This document shows positions 25,378 to 33,906 of a DNA stretch of 64,000 nt, piece by piece (the first letter of the stretch is position 1; each line of letters opens with the position of its first letter). The translations under genes and the position numbers were made by a program. This stretch comes from Amycolatopsis echigonensis (GTDB lineage: Bacteria > Actinomycetota > Actinomycetes > Mycobacteriales > Pseudonocardiaceae). The notes below the pieces were generated by a model that had not been told where the DNA came from, made no database searches, and worked only from the letters and a program-made list of their open reading frames with translations. The stretch is taken from the NCBI RefSeq assembly GCF_014174495.1, contig NZ_JACJHR010000027.1:1-64000 (forward strand), read 5' to 3'.

Positions 25378-26109
25378 ATGACGGCGGGGACGGATCTTCG
25401 ACCGACGCGGGCGACGCCCGCGGCGGAGCGAACGGTACGGGTCGAGCCGCGGAAGCACTGGTGGCGGCGACCATGGGTGGGGCCGCTGGGACTGGTGGTG
25501 GTCGCGTTCCTGGCGTATTCGCTGCCGCCGTATCTGGCGTTCGACCCGGCGCGGTCGCGGGTGCCGTCGACTTTCCCCGCGCACTATCTTTTCCTGGTGG
25601 GGCACGTCGTGTTCGGATCGATCGCGATGGTGACCGCGCTGGTGCAGATCTGGCCGTGGATCCGGCGGAAGCACCCGGTGCTGCACCGCTATTCGGGCCG
25701 CGCGTACGTGTTCGCTGGTGTTCTGCCGTCCGGGTTGCTGGCGTTGACGATCGGCGCGGCGACTCCGTACGGGCCGGTGACGCGGGCCAGCGACGTGCTG
25801 CTCGCGGTGCTGTGGCTCGGCACGACGTGGGCAGGCTTCCGCGCCGCTCGCGAACGCCGGTTCGGCGATCACCGGCGCTGGATGATCCGCAGCTTCGCGT
25901 TGACGATGTCGATCATTCTCAACCGCCTGATCGGCCCGGTCGCGGCGATCTTCCTGGGACCGCAGGTCGCCACCACCTTCGGCGGCAGCGAGATCGCGCT
26001 GACGCAGTCGATCGCGGCGCTCGGGGCGTGGGTGAGCTGGACGGTCGCGCTGATCGCGGCGCAGCTGTGGCTGGACCGGAAACCGAAACGCCGCGCGAGT
26101 GTTCAGTAA
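25378..26109 (+). CDS. DUF2306 membrane protein
   Basis: A 243-residue integral membrane protein with about six hydrophobic segments. H-R-Y-S-G-R-A-Y-V near residue 104 and R-F-G-D-H-R-R-W-M-I-R-S near 162 are marks of DUF2306 (the second is the histidine-bearing loop). Family function is unknown; some resemblance to cytochrome-b561-like four-helix proteins has been noted by position of histidines. ATG 25378 has GGAGAG 8 bases upstream. It lies alone and ends at the bidirectional hairpin at 26120-26155. Confidence 0.82.
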   Translation: MTAGTDLRPTRATPAAERTVRVEPRKHWWRRPWVGPLGLVVVAFLAYSLPPYLAFDPARSRVPSTFPAHYLFLVGHVVFGSIAMVTALVQIWPWIRRKHPVLHRYSGRAYVFAGVLPSGLLALTIGAATPYGPVTRASDVLLAVLWLGTTWAGFRAARERRFGDHRRWMIRSFALTMSIILNRLIGPVAAIFLGPQVATTFGGSEIALTQSIAALGAWVSWTVALIAAQLWLDRKPKRRASVQ

Positions 26110-26119
26110 CTAGCCGTCC

Positions 26120-26155
26120 GAGCCGCCTGCTGGTCAGAACGCCAGCAGGCGGCTC
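26120..26155. terminator. Bidirectional terminator hairpin
   Basis: Perfect 14-bp arms at 26120-26133 and 26142-26155 with an 8-nt loop, between the convergent DUF2306 and acyl-CoA dehydrogenase genes; it touches the stop codon of the latter. Confidence 0.75.
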
Positions 26156-27299
26156 ATCCGCGTCGCTGCAGAGACCGCGCGATGACCGTCCGCTGGATCT
26201 CGGACGCGCCTTCGTAAATGCGCGGCGCTCGGACCTCTCGGTACAGATGCTCCAGCAAGTGCCCTCGCCGCAGTGCGCGGGCACCGTGCAATTGCACCGC
26301 TTGATCCACCACGTATTGCGCGGTCTCGGTCGCGAACAACTTAGCCATTGCCGCGCGGCCCGCGAGGTTCTGCTCCCCGGCGTCGTAAGCGGCTGCGGCG
26401 GCGTAGACCAGCAGGCGACCGGCTTCCGTCCGCGTCGCCATTTCGGCCAGCGTGTGTGCGACCGTTTGCTGCTTCACCAACGGCCCGCCGAATGCCTCGC
26501 GCGAAGCGGTGTACTCGACGGTCGCGTCGAGGGCGGCTTGTGCCATGCCGACGGCGAAGGCGCCGACGCTCGGGCGGAACAGGTCCAAAGTCCGCATCGC
26601 TACGGCGAAACCGCGGTTTTCCTCGCCGAGCAGTTCGTCGCGGTTTACCCGGACGCCGTCGAATACCACGGTGCCGATGGGGTGCGGGCTCACCAAGTCC
26701 AGGTGTTCCCCGCTGAGTCCGGCGCGGTCGCCGGGGACGACGAAGGCGCTGACTCCGCGGGAACCGGCGTCGGGGGTCGTGCGCGCGAAAACTGTGTAGA
26801 AGTCGGCTTCCGGGGCGTTCGAGATCCACATTTTGGTGCCGGTGAGCCGCCAGCCGTCGCCGTCTGGTTCGGCGGCCAGTCGCAGCGCGGCAGCATCGGA
26901 TCCCGCATCGGGCTCGGTCAGCGCGAAGGCGGCGACGGCGTCACCAGCGGCGACGGCGGGGAGCCAGCGCTGGACCTGCTCGTCCAAACCAGACTGAAGT
27001 ACCGGGTAGCTGCCCAAGCCCTGCAACGCCAAGGCGGTCTCGGCTTCGGTGCTTTGCGTGGCTAGGGCTTCCCGCAGCAGGCACAGATCGGTCGCGGCCG
27101 CCTGCCGGGTCGGCTGTCCACTTTCGACACCGGGGAACAACCGGGCGAGCAAGCCGTGTGCGCCCATGGCCTTGAGCAGCGGACGGTTTACCGCGCCTTC
27201 GGTACCCGCAGCGGCCAACTCGACGAGCTGTTCGGCGGCGATCTTCCGTACGGAAGCGGCGTATGCGGTCTGTTCCGGAGTGAAAGCGAAAGCGTTCAT
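26154..27299 (-). CDS. Acyl-CoA dehydrogenase
   Basis: A 381-residue flavoprotein dehydrogenase. It has A-L-T-E-P-D-A-G-S-D near residue 125-134, W-I-S-N near 157, and the C-terminal I-Y-E-G-A-S-E-I-Q-R motif with the catalytic glutamate. It oxidises an acyl-CoA to the enoyl-CoA and passes electrons to ETF. ATG 27299 overlaps the stop of the monooxygenase fusion (ATGA). In this operon it should act on the alicyclic CoA ester left after dearomatisation of an aryl-CoA (inference from neighbours). Confidence 0.9.
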   Translation of the reverse strand: MNAFAFTPEQTAYAASVRKIAAEQLVELAAAGTEGAVNRPLLKAMGAHGLLARLFPGVESGQPTRQAAATDLCLLREALATQSTEAETALALQGLGSYPVLQSGLDEQVQRWLPAVAAGDAVAAFALTEPDAGSDAAALRLAAEPDGDGWRLTGTKMWISNAPEADFYTVFARTTPDAGSRGVSAFVVPGDRAGLSGEHLDLVSPHPIGTVVFDGVRVNRDELLGEENRGFAVAMRTLDLFRPSVGAFAVGMAQAALDATVEYTASREAFGGPLVKQQTVAHTLAEMATRTEAGRLLVYAAAAAYDAGEQNLAGRAAMAKLFATETAQYVVDQAVQLHGARALRRGHLLEHLYREVRAPRIYEGASEIQRTVIARSLQRRG

Positions 27300-29647
27300 C
27301 GGACGTCCTCCGGTCGCCAACGGGCATGGGCGGTCTGGTGGCCGCCGGTGCGGACCAGGTCGAGTCGCGGTTCCGGACCGTCGGTGCGGCCGGTCTGTGG
27401 CGGGCGTTTGCCCGCGGCCCACTGCTTCGGCCACGGCACCGGGTACTCCTGCGCGGCGGCCGCGTGCAAAGTCCATTGTGGATTGAACAGATGCGTCCGG
27501 CCGAGTGCGCACAGATCGGCCCGGCCGGCGAGGATGAGCGAGTTCACGTCGTCGTAAGAGGAAATCGCACCGACGGCGATCACTGCGGTGCCATAGCGGC
27601 GGCCGACTTCGTTGCGGATCCGGTCGGCGTACGGCGTTTGGTAGCTGCGCCCGAACTTCGGCTTCTCCTCGCTGACCACCTGTCCGGTCGACACATCGAT
27701 CGCCGCCGCACCGTGCTCAGCGAAAGCCCGCGCGATGGCGACGGCCTCGTCGGCGTCGTTGCCGCCCTCGAACCAGTCCGTGGCGGAGATCCGGACAGTC
27801 AGCGGACGGTCGGCTGGCCACACCGCGCGCACCGCGTCGAAGACCTCCAGCGGGAAGCGCAGCCGGTTTTCCGGTGAGCCGCCATAGGAATCGGTGCGAT
27901 GGTTGGTCAGCGGAGACAGGAAGGACGACAGCAGGTAGCCGTGCGCGCAGTGCAGTTCCAGCAGATCGAACCCGGCGCGCGCGGCGGCTTCCGCGGCCGA
28001 AACGAACTGGTCCCGGATCTCGCCCAGTTCGGCGACGGTCAGCTCGCGCGGCGTCTGGTTGTTCGGCGAGTACGGCAGCGCGGACGGCGCGCAGACCTCC
28101 CAGTTGCCTTCCGGCAGCGGGTCGTCAATGCCTTCCCACATCAGCTTCGTGGAGCCCTTGCGGCCCGAATGCCCCAGCTGCAACCCGATTTTCGCCGGGG
28201 TTTCCCGGTGCACGAACTCGACGATCCGCTTCCACGCGGCTTCCTGCTCGGAGGTGTAGAGCCCCGGGCAACCCGGCGTGATCCGGCCCTCGGCGGACAC
28301 GCAGATCATCTCGGTCATGACCAGCCCGGCCCCGCCGAGCGCCTTGCTTCCCAAGTGCACCAGGTGGAATTCGCCGGGCACGCCGTCGACCGCGGAGTAC
28401 ATGTCCATCGGAGAAACGATGATCCGGTTCGGCAATTCCAGCGAACCGATCCGGACCGGCTGGAACATCGGCGGCGCAACGGAAGTTCCGAGCGAATCGG
28501 CGAACCACTGATCCAGCGACGCGGCGAATTCCTTGTCTCGCAGCTTCAGGTTGTCGTAAGTGACGCGGCGGCTGCGGGTAAGCAGGTTGAACGCGAACTG
28601 CTCCGGCTCCTGATGCGTGTACTGTGCCAGATTCTCGAACCATTCCAGGCTCGCCTGCGCCGCACGCTGCGTGGACGCGACTACCGGTCGGCGCTCTTCT
28701 TCATACGCGGCAAGGGCTTCCGGAACACTCGGCTGTTCGTGCAGGCAGGCGGCGAGCGCGAGCGCGTCCTCCATGGCGAGCTTCGTGCCCGAGCCGATCG
28801 AGAAATGCGCGGTGTGCGCCGCGTCGCCGAGCAGCACGACGTTGTCGTGGACCCAGCTTTCGCAGCGGACCGTGCCGAACGTGGTCCACTTGGAGTTGTT
28901 GGCCAGCAGCTGATGTCCGTCGAAAATGTCGCCGCACAGTTCGCGGATCAGCTCGATCGACTTCTCGTCGCTTTCCCCCGGGCCGAGTCCGGTGGCGGCG
29001 ATCGGGCCGAACGCCCGCTGCCACACGTCCTCGTGCATCTCCAGGATGAAGGTGCTGCCGTCCCGGCCGTACGGATAGCCGTGGACCTGCATGACGCCGT
29101 GCGGAGTCTCGAGGACGTAGAACTTGAACGCGTCGAACACGAGGTCCGTGCCGAGCCAGATGTAGCGGCACTGCCGGGTTTCGACGGACGGCCGGAACGA
29201 ATCGGCGAACGCCGTGCGCACCGCGGAATTCACGCCGTCCGCCGCGACCACGAGATCAGCGGAAGCGGCCAGTACTGCCGGATCCGGCGCGAGACTGCGG
29301 AATCGGACATCAATGCCCATTTCGCGGCACCGCTGCTGCAGGATCGCGAGCAGCCGTTTGCGGCTCATCGCGGCGAATCCGTGCCCGCCCGAGGTCGACA
29401 CCGTGCCGCGGTAGTGCACGTCGATGTCGTCCCAGCGCGCGAACTCCCGGCTCATCGCCTCGTGCACGGCCGGGTCGGCGTGCTCGATGCCGCCGAGCGT
29501 CTCGTCGGAGAAGACGACCCCGAAGCCGAACGTGTCATCAGGCGCGTTGCGCTCCCAGACCGTGATCTCGTGGTCCGGGCCGAGTTGTTTCGCGAGCACG
29601 GCGAAGTAGAGACCCGCGGGTCCGCCGCCGACTACTGAAATCCGCAC
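27296..29647 (-). CDS. Bifunctional aryl-CoA monooxygenase/reductase (anthraniloyl-CoA or salicyloyl-CoA type)
   Basis: A 783-residue fusion. Residues 1 to about 390 are a class-A FAD monooxygenase: V-V-G-G-G-P-A-G-L-Y at 5-14 binds FAD, F-G-F-G-V-V-F-S-D near 41-49, and L-L-G-D-A-A-H-T near 272. From about 393 it is an Old-Yellow-Enzyme domain (F-Q-P-V-R-I-G-S-L-E-L-P-N-R-I, S-P-M-D-M-Y, later L-H-C-A-H-G-Y-L). This architecture is that of 2-aminobenzoyl-CoA monooxygenase/reductase, which hydroxylates and dearomatises anthraniloyl-CoA; a close relative is salicyloyl-CoA 5-hydroxylase. GTG start at 29647, divergent from ridA. The neighbouring RidA favours the amino substrate, but the two cannot be told apart by eye. 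Confidence 0.88.
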   Translation of the reverse strand: MRISVVGGGPAGLYFAVLAKQLGPDHEITVWERNAPDDTFGFGVVFSDETLGGIEHADPAVHEAMSREFARWDDIDVHYRGTVSTSGGHGFAAMSRKRLLAILQQRCREMGIDVRFRSLAPDPAVLAASADLVVAADGVNSAVRTAFADSFRPSVETRQCRYIWLGTDLVFDAFKFYVLETPHGVMQVHGYPYGRDGSTFILEMHEDVWQRAFGPIAATGLGPGESDEKSIELIRELCGDIFDGHQLLANNSKWTTFGTVRCESWVHDNVVLLGDAAHTAHFSIGSGTKLAMEDALALAACLHEQPSVPEALAAYEEERRPVVASTQRAAQASLEWFENLAQYTHQEPEQFAFNLLTRSRRVTYDNLKLRDKEFAASLDQWFADSLGTSVAPPMFQPVRIGSLELPNRIIVSPMDMYSAVDGVPGEFHLVHLGSKALGGAGLVMTEMICVSAEGRITPGCPGLYTSEQEAAWKRIVEFVHRETPAKIGLQLGHSGRKGSTKLMWEGIDDPLPEGNWEVCAPSALPYSPNNQTPRELTVAELGEIRDQFVSAAEAAARAGFDLLELHCAHGYLLSSFLSPLTNHRTDSYGGSPENRLRFPLEVFDAVRAVWPADRPLTVRISATDWFEGGNDADEAVAIARAFAEHGAAAIDVSTGQVVSEEKPKFGRSYQTPYADRIRNEVGRRYGTAVIAVGAISSYDDVNSLILAGRADLCALGRTHLFNPQWTLHAAAAQEYPVPWPKQWAAGKRPPQTGRTDGPEPRLDLVRTGGHQTAHARWRPEDVR

Positions 29648-29677
29648 GCGACCCAGAGTATGTTGCCCGTCCTACGG

Positions 29678-29692
29678 TCGTCAAGAAGACGA
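29678..29692. promoter_or_regulatory. Candidate PaaX operator
   Basis: Inverted repeat TCGTC-N5-GACGA in the 66-base gap between the divergent monooxygenase and ridA genes. It is the only symmetrical element there; binding by the adjacent PaaX-like protein is inference. Confidence 0.45.
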
Positions 29693-29713
29693 TAGATGGG
29701 TTACGCTCCCGGC

Positions 29714-30106
29714 ATGGAGCGGATCAATCCCCCCGAGCTGGGCAAGCCGTCGGGGTTCTCGCACGCGGTGGCGGCGCAGGGCCGGCTGGTGTTCCTCGCC
29801 GGGCAGACCGCGCTGGACGCGGACAACCGGATCGTCGGCGACGGTGTCGTGGAGCAGTTCGAGCGTGCGCTCGGCAACCTGCTCACCGCTTTGCGCGCGG
29901 CCGGCGGTGAACCCGCGGACCTGTGCAGCTTGACCGTCTACATCGTCGACATGGACGACTACAAGGCGCACGCGCGCGAGATCGGCCGCGTGTGGAAGCG
30001 GCTGGTGGGCGCGGACTACCCGGCGATGGCGGGCATCGGCGTGAACCGGCTGTGGGACGTCGAGGCGCTGGTGGAAGTGCAGGGCTACGCGGTGGTCAAC
30101 CGCTGA
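29714..30106 (+). CDS. ridA: RidA-family enamine/imine deaminase
   Basis: A 130-residue YjgF/RidA-fold protein. The body has G-R-L-V-F-L-A-G-Q-T-A-L near residues 25-36, L-T-V-Y-I-V-D-M near 74 and L-V-E-V-Q-G-Y-A-V-V at the end. RidA proteins hydrolyse enamines and imines to ketones and ammonia. The dearomatised product of anthraniloyl-CoA is an enamine, so this protein would remove that nitrogen, which makes good sense of the gene pair. ATG 29714 gives the family start M-E-R-I-N-P-P-E-L-G; an in-frame ATG lies 18 bases upstream. It overlaps the end of the PaaX gene by 11 bases, convergently. Confidence 0.9.
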   Translation: MERINPPELGKPSGFSHAVAAQGRLVFLAGQTALDADNRIVGDGVVEQFERALGNLLTALRAAGGEPADLCSLTVYIVDMDDYKAHAREIGRVWKRLVGADYPAMAGIGVNRLWDVEALVEVQGYAVVNR

Positions 30107-30944
30107 GCACCTGCCGCAGGTGCGTGCGCGCGGCTTCCTCGAGCCGGTCGTGCAGCGTGAAGAACACCTCCGCGGCCCGGATGCCGGACCAGCCCTCGGG
30201 CAGCAATTCCGCGGGCAGGCACGGGTCGAGGTACGGCATCCGCCGCCAGCCGGTGAGCACGCGCAGGTAATCGGCGAACGCTTCGTCCGTGGGCGTCGTG
30301 CGGCGGCGCTGCCACCGGCGCAGCGCCGGTTCGTGCTCTTCGAGGAACGCCGTGTACAGCTCGTCCAGCTGGTCGAGGTCCCACCACTCGCGCACCTTCT
30401 CGCGCGGGTCGCCGAAAGCGAGGTGCTCGGCGCGGAACACATCGGCGTACTCGGCCAGCCCGAGGCGCTCCAGCGTGCCAACGGTCGCCTCGTACAGGTG
30501 CGCTGGCGCGATCCACACGCCCGAAGAGGCGGTGCCGAAACCGAGCCGCGACAACTGCGTCCGCAGCACATGCCGCTTGTGCCGTTCGGCTTCCGGCACC
30601 GAAAACACCGCGAGCAGCCAGCCGTCGGCGAGCTTCGCGCGGTCGCGGCGGAAGATCCGTTCGTCGCCCTCGCGCAGCAAATCCAGTGCGGTACCGGACA
30701 ATTCGTACCCGGCGGCTCCGTCGCGGCGCACCGCGTCGAGGACCCCGCGTCGTTTGAGCCGGGAAATCGACGACCGCACGGCGGGCTCGTCGACGCCGAC
30801 CGCGGCGAGCAGATCGATCAGCGAGGCGACTGAAAGCCATTCGCCGCCCGCCTGGTGGTGGACGCCGTAGACCGACACAATGAGGTGCCGGGGCTGGGCC
30901 GCGCGCCCGTTGTCGGCATCGGCTGCTTCCGGTACGGCCGTCAC
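30096..30944 (-). CDS. PaaX-family transcriptional regulator
   Basis: A 282-residue regulator. N-terminal winged helix with L-I-V-S-V-Y-G near residue 20 and V-R-S-S-I-S-R-L-K-R-R-G near 56-67, a central Cas2-like domain (W-L-L-A-V-F-S-V-P-E), and the PaaX C-terminal domain. PaaX proteins sense aryl-CoA esters such as phenylacetyl-CoA and repress aromatic catabolism. Its place beside the aryl-CoA monooxygenase module argues that it controls that module, with an aryl-CoA as inducer. GTG 30944 is the preferred start; an ATG 30 bases upstream is possible, and neither has a good SD. Confidence 0.88.
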   Translation of the reverse strand: MTAVPEAADADNGRAAQPRHLIVSVYGVHHQAGGEWLSVASLIDLLAAVGVDEPAVRSSISRLKRRGVLDAVRRDGAAGYELSGTALDLLREGDERIFRRDRAKLADGWLLAVFSVPEAERHKRHVLRTQLSRLGFGTASSGVWIAPAHLYEATVGTLERLGLAEYADVFRAEHLAFGDPREKVREWWDLDQLDELYTAFLEEHEPALRRWQRRRTTPTDEAFADYLRVLTGWRRMPYLDPCLPAELLPEGWSGIRAAEVFFTLHDRLEEAARTHLRQVLSG

Positions 30945-30984
30945 CCGATCACCATAACAAGCGAGGGGTAGCATTTCCGGCGCG

Positions 30985-31656
30985 ATGGCGTTTGTGAGCA
31001 CTGCACCGTTGGTGAGCCGGCTGACCCGCCGCGGACGGCTGATGGCGAAACGCACCTGCGACCGCCGGGGACACGCCTTCGCGTTCGGCCGGTTCCTTTT
31101 CCGTACTCCCACCGCCTGGGAGTACGCGGCGGCCGTCGCGGGCGGCAGCGACGCGGCCGCGCAGCGCTGGCTCGGCTGGCTTCCCGAGTCCGTGGTGGCC
31201 GAGCCGATGCGCGGCGAGGCGTTGCGCGTGATTCCCGGCACCGGACCGGACTGGACCACGCCGGATCCGCATTCGGTGGACGTCGTCGCGATCGATCTCG
31301 TGGCAGGCCGCTGCGCCGGTCTCGTCAGCGTGCACGCGGGCGAGGACGGCGGCCCGGAAACCGGCGGTTATCTCGCGCCGGAGTATCGCGGACACGGATT
31401 CGGCCGCGACCTGTTCGCCGCCGGCCTGGTGCTGGCGCACGAGCATCTCGGGCTTTCGCGGGTGCGCGCGGGCGCGGAGGTCGGCAACGTCGCCAGCGGC
31501 CGTTCGCTGGAAGCCGCCGGCTTGCGCGGGGTGCCGGGACCGCCGCGGTACACCCTGCCGGACGGGCGGGGCTGCGAAGCCTGGTGGTATCAGCACGACG
31601 CGGCGTGGCCGCGGAAATGCGGGGGCCCGCAGGCGCAGTGGCTAGTCCCCTCGTGA
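30985..31656 (+). CDS. GNAT-family acetyltransferase
   Basis: A 223-residue protein. The acetyl-CoA-binding region is E-Y-R-G-H-G-F-G-R-D-L-F at about residues 132-143, and the later R-V-R-A-G-A-E-V-G-N-V-A-S-G-R-S-L-E-A-A-G-L is typical of RimJ/RimL-like members that modify protein N-termini or small molecules. The basic N-terminus (T-R-R-G-R-L-M-A-K-R) is unusual. Its last 15 bases overlap the convergent MarR gene. Substrate unknown. Confidence 0.78.
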   Translation: MAFVSTAPLVSRLTRRGRLMAKRTCDRRGHAFAFGRFLFRTPTAWEYAAAVAGGSDAAAQRWLGWLPESVVAEPMRGEALRVIPGTGPDWTTPDPHSVDVVAIDLVAGRCAGLVSVHAGEDGGPETGGYLAPEYRGHGFGRDLFAAGLVLAHEHLGLSRVRAGAEVGNVASGRSLEAAGLRGVPGPPRYTLPDGRGCEAWWYQHDAAWPRKCGGPQAQWLVPS

Positions 31657-32100
31657 GCCGTATTGCTCGTACACCTTGAGCGTGTTGATCACCAGCGCCC
31701 GCTCGCTCGGACTCAACGGGGACAGCGCTTCCTGCCACGCCTTCGCCCCACGAGCGAGCCACGCGTCCACTGCGGGGCGCTTGTCCGCGTGGATGCTCAC
31801 GATGGTGCGCCGCCGGTCGTCCGGGTCCTCGGTGCGTTCCAGCACGCCTTGCCGGGACAGGTCGCCGATCATCAGACTCGCTGTGGTGGGTGCGATTTCG
31901 AGCCGTCCGGCGAGTTCGTTGACCGTCATCGGGCCGTCGAACAACAGATAGGCCAGCAGGGACAGATGCCGCGGCGCGAGCGCGACGTCGTCGAGTTCCG
32001 GAGGCGGCGGCGTCCGCTTCGCGCGCCCGACGATGCGGGGCATGAGCAGCAGCAGTTCGCGAACCCCGTCCTCGACGGTCGGGCCGGATTCGGTGGCCAT
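31642..32100 (-). CDS. MarR-family regulator
   Basis: A 152-residue winged-helix regulator: L-A-P-R-H-L-S-L-L-A-Y-L near residue 40, T-V-N-E-L-A-G-R-L-E-I-A-P-T-T-A-S at about 58-74, and the wing D-P-D-D-R-R-R-T-I-V near 90-99. It starts 83 bases from the divergent deazaflavin-type gene; the AT-rich imperfect palindrome between them is its likely operator. Expected to derepress its neighbour when a small molecule binds. Confidence 0.9.
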   Translation of the reverse strand: MATESGPTVEDGVRELLLLMPRIVGRAKRTPPPPELDDVALAPRHLSLLAYLLFDGPMTVNELAGRLEIAPTTASLMIGDLSRQGVLERTEDPDDRRRTIVSIHADKRPAVDAWLARGAKAWQEALSPLSPSERALVINTLKVYEQYGSRGD

Positions 32101-32151
32101 GCCGCGACAGTACCTGCGCGTGTGTTGACAGCCCGAGGCGCGCGGCTAGGT

Positions 32152-32169
32152 TTGTTGTTACATCATCAA
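32152..32169. promoter_or_regulatory. Candidate MarR operator
   Basis: TTGTTGTTACATCATCAA, an imperfect palindrome of AT-rich triplets directly upstream of the deazaflavin-type gene's SD and in the divergent gap with the MarR gene. Form and place fit a MarR box. Confidence 0.6.
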
Positions 32170-32183
32170 ACAGGGAGTCTCCG

Positions 32184-32588
32184 ATGTCGGACTGGAACCA
32201 GCAGATCATCGACGAGTTCCGCGCGAACGCGGGCAAGGTCGGCGGCATGTTCGAGGGCAGGAACATGCTGCTGCTCACGCACACCGGCGCGAAAAGCGGC
32301 AAACAGCGGGTCAGCCCGCTGGTGTACACCACCGACGGCGACCGGATCGTGATCGCCGCGTCCAAGGGCGGCGCGGACACCAACCCGGACTGGTACCACA
32401 ACCTCGTCGCGAACCCGTCCGTCACGGTCGAGATCGGCACCGAGAAGTTCCCGGCGACGGCGAAGCTCGTGACCGACCGCGCCGAGCGCGACCGGCTGTA
32501 CGCCGGGATGGTCGCGCACGCCGAGGGCTTCGCGGAGTACGAGAAGAAGACCGAGCGCGTGATCCCGGTCTTCGTTCTCGAGCGCTGA
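32184..32588 (+). CDS. Deazaflavin (F420)-dependent nitroreductase family protein (DDN-like)
   Basis: A 134-residue split-barrel protein. L-L-T-H-T-G-A-K-S-G-K-Q-R near residue 31-43, the W-Y-H-N-L-V-A-N-P turn near 71-79 and the C-terminal R-V-I-P-V-F-V-L-E are the marks of the DDN/FDOR-A group, which uses reduced F420 to reduce quinones, nitro compounds or enoyl groups. ATG 32184 has GGAG 6 bases before it. Divergent from the MarR gene; likely an inducible detoxification pair. Confidence 0.9.
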   Translation: MSDWNQQIIDEFRANAGKVGGMFEGRNMLLLTHTGAKSGKQRVSPLVYTTDGDRIVIAASKGGADTNPDWYHNLVANPSVTVEIGTEKFPATAKLVTDRAERDRLYAGMVAHAEGFAEYEKKTERVIPVFVLER

Positions 32589-32589
32589 G

Positions 32590-32681
32590 TTGCTAATCCG
32601 GCCAAAAGCAGGCCGCCCCCCACCTCGGCGCGTAACCGTTGCCAGGAAGTCATTAGGCCGTGACTGCGGTCGGATTAGCAA
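32590..32681. terminator. Long-span inverted repeat between convergent genes
   Basis: TTGCTAATCCGGCC at 32590-32603 is repeated inverted at 32668-32681 with one G-U-compatible change; 64 bases lie between, with smaller GGCC and GCAG pairings. It begins two bases after the deazaflavin-type stop and ends 12 bases before the oxidoreductase stop, so it is probably a bidirectional terminator, but the span is unusual. Confidence 0.5.
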
Positions 32682-32693
32682 TGATCGGCACAG

Positions 32694-33836
32694 TCAGCCC
32701 AGCGGCTGTCCGTAGACGAAGCTCCGCAACCGTCCAGTCGACATCGGATCCAGCGGAGCGAACAGCTTGGCGTGGGCGGCCTGCACGGTCGCCGCGTCCG
32801 GCTCGATCATCGACAGCGCACGCACGGTGTAGCGCGAATCGGCGGTGAAATCGGGCGCGGAGGAGTGCTGGTACGCGCCGCCGAGCAGGTCGATGATCAG
32901 CACAGGCGGAATCGGGGCGTCCGGGCCGGCGTGGTCGAGCACAGTGCTCAGCACGTCGTCCCGGAGCGTCGGCAGCACCCGGTTGTCGCCGAGGTACGAG
33001 TGCGGGTGCGGCGGTTCCGCGGCGATCTGGCCGGAGTCGGTGAACGGCATCGTGGTGAGGGTGTCCTGCAGCGGGCCGAGTGCGCGCAGCGGCGCGACGA
33101 GCTCGTCGCCGTCCGTGCCGAGATACGCCACGCGGATGTGCGCGATGTGCTTGCCCCGCAACGGTTCCGGCACCATCGGCAGGTCCGGGTAGGGCACCAT
33201 CGCGACCGAGGTGCCGACGGTGTCCGGCAGGTCGGCGGTCCAGTCGCGCCAGGTGCGCAGGACGTCCGGGATCTTGGCGGTGTCGAAGTACAGTCCGCCG
33301 CCGTACAGGGTGGTCACCGGGACGAGGCCGAACTCCAGCGCGGTCACGATCCCGGCGTCGATCGGGCCGGTGGCGCGCGTGCCGTCGGGCCGGACGATCT
33401 CGGCGGAGCGGACGCGGTCCGAGGCCAGGCCGAAATGCCGGCCGAGCAGGCCGAAACCGCCGCCGAGGGTGTAGCCGACCACTCCGACGCCCGGGGCCGA
33501 ACCGCTCAGCGGCGCGAGCCCGTGCTCCGCTGCGGTCGTGATGACACTGCCCCAGGTCGTTCCGGCTTCGACCCGAGCCACGGCGCGGTCCGGGTCGATG
33601 GTCACGCCGGTCATCCGGCGGGTCGAGATCAGCACGCCCTCGGCCGGTGCGCGCAGTCCGTGGCCGGTGGCCTGCACGGCAACCGGCAGGTCGCGTTCGG
33701 CGGCGAGGCGGACCGCGGCGGCGACGTCGTCCGCGCTGGTGGCGGCGACGACCAGCTGCGGGGCGGAGGTGATGCCGGTCTGGAACCCGGCGATCTCTTC
33801 GCGGTAACCGGCTTGTTCAGGGGTGAACGTCTGCAT
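32694..33836 (-). CDS. FAD-linked oxidoreductase (BBE-like, PCMH domain)
   Basis: A 380-residue flavoprotein of the berberine-bridge-enzyme-like type. The FAD-binding PCMH domain covers about residues 27-190, with Q-A-T-G-H-G-L near 58 (the position of the flavin-linking histidine), G-Y-T-L-G-G-G-F-G-L-L-G-R near 130-142; the C-terminal substrate domain is shorter than in plant enzymes, and the usual C-terminal BBE segment with the Y-x-N motif is not evident. ATG 33836 gives the common start M-Q-T-F-T-P-E-Q. It is divergent from a LysR regulator. Substrate unknown. Confidence 0.85.
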   Translation of the reverse strand: MQTFTPEQAGYREEIAGFQTGITSAPQLVVAATSADDVAAAVRLAAERDLPVAVQATGHGLRAPAEGVLISTRRMTGVTIDPDRAVARVEAGTTWGSVITTAAEHGLAPLSGSAPGVGVVGYTLGGGFGLLGRHFGLASDRVRSAEIVRPDGTRATGPIDAGIVTALEFGLVPVTTLYGGGLYFDTAKIPDVLRTWRDWTADLPDTVGTSVAMVPYPDLPMVPEPLRGKHIAHIRVAYLGTDGDELVAPLRALGPLQDTLTTMPFTDSGQIAAEPPHPHSYLGDNRVLPTLRDDVLSTVLDHAGPDAPIPPVLIIDLLGGAYQHSSAPDFTADSRYTVRALSMIEPDAATVQAAHAKLFAPLDPMSTGRLRSFVYGQPLG

Positions 33837-33875
33837 GCCTTCAGCGTGCTGGCTGATCGGCGATAAGTCCAAGAG

Positions 33876-33896
33876 ATACTAGTTCCGACAGCTAGA
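33876..33896. promoter_or_regulatory. Candidate LysR box
   Basis: Two CTAG half-sites (33879-33882 and 33892-33895) in AT-rich sequence between the divergent flavoprotein and LysR genes, 11 bases ahead of the regulator start, fitting an autoregulated LysR site. Confidence 0.5.
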
Positions 33897-33906
33897 ATTA
33901 TTGGTT

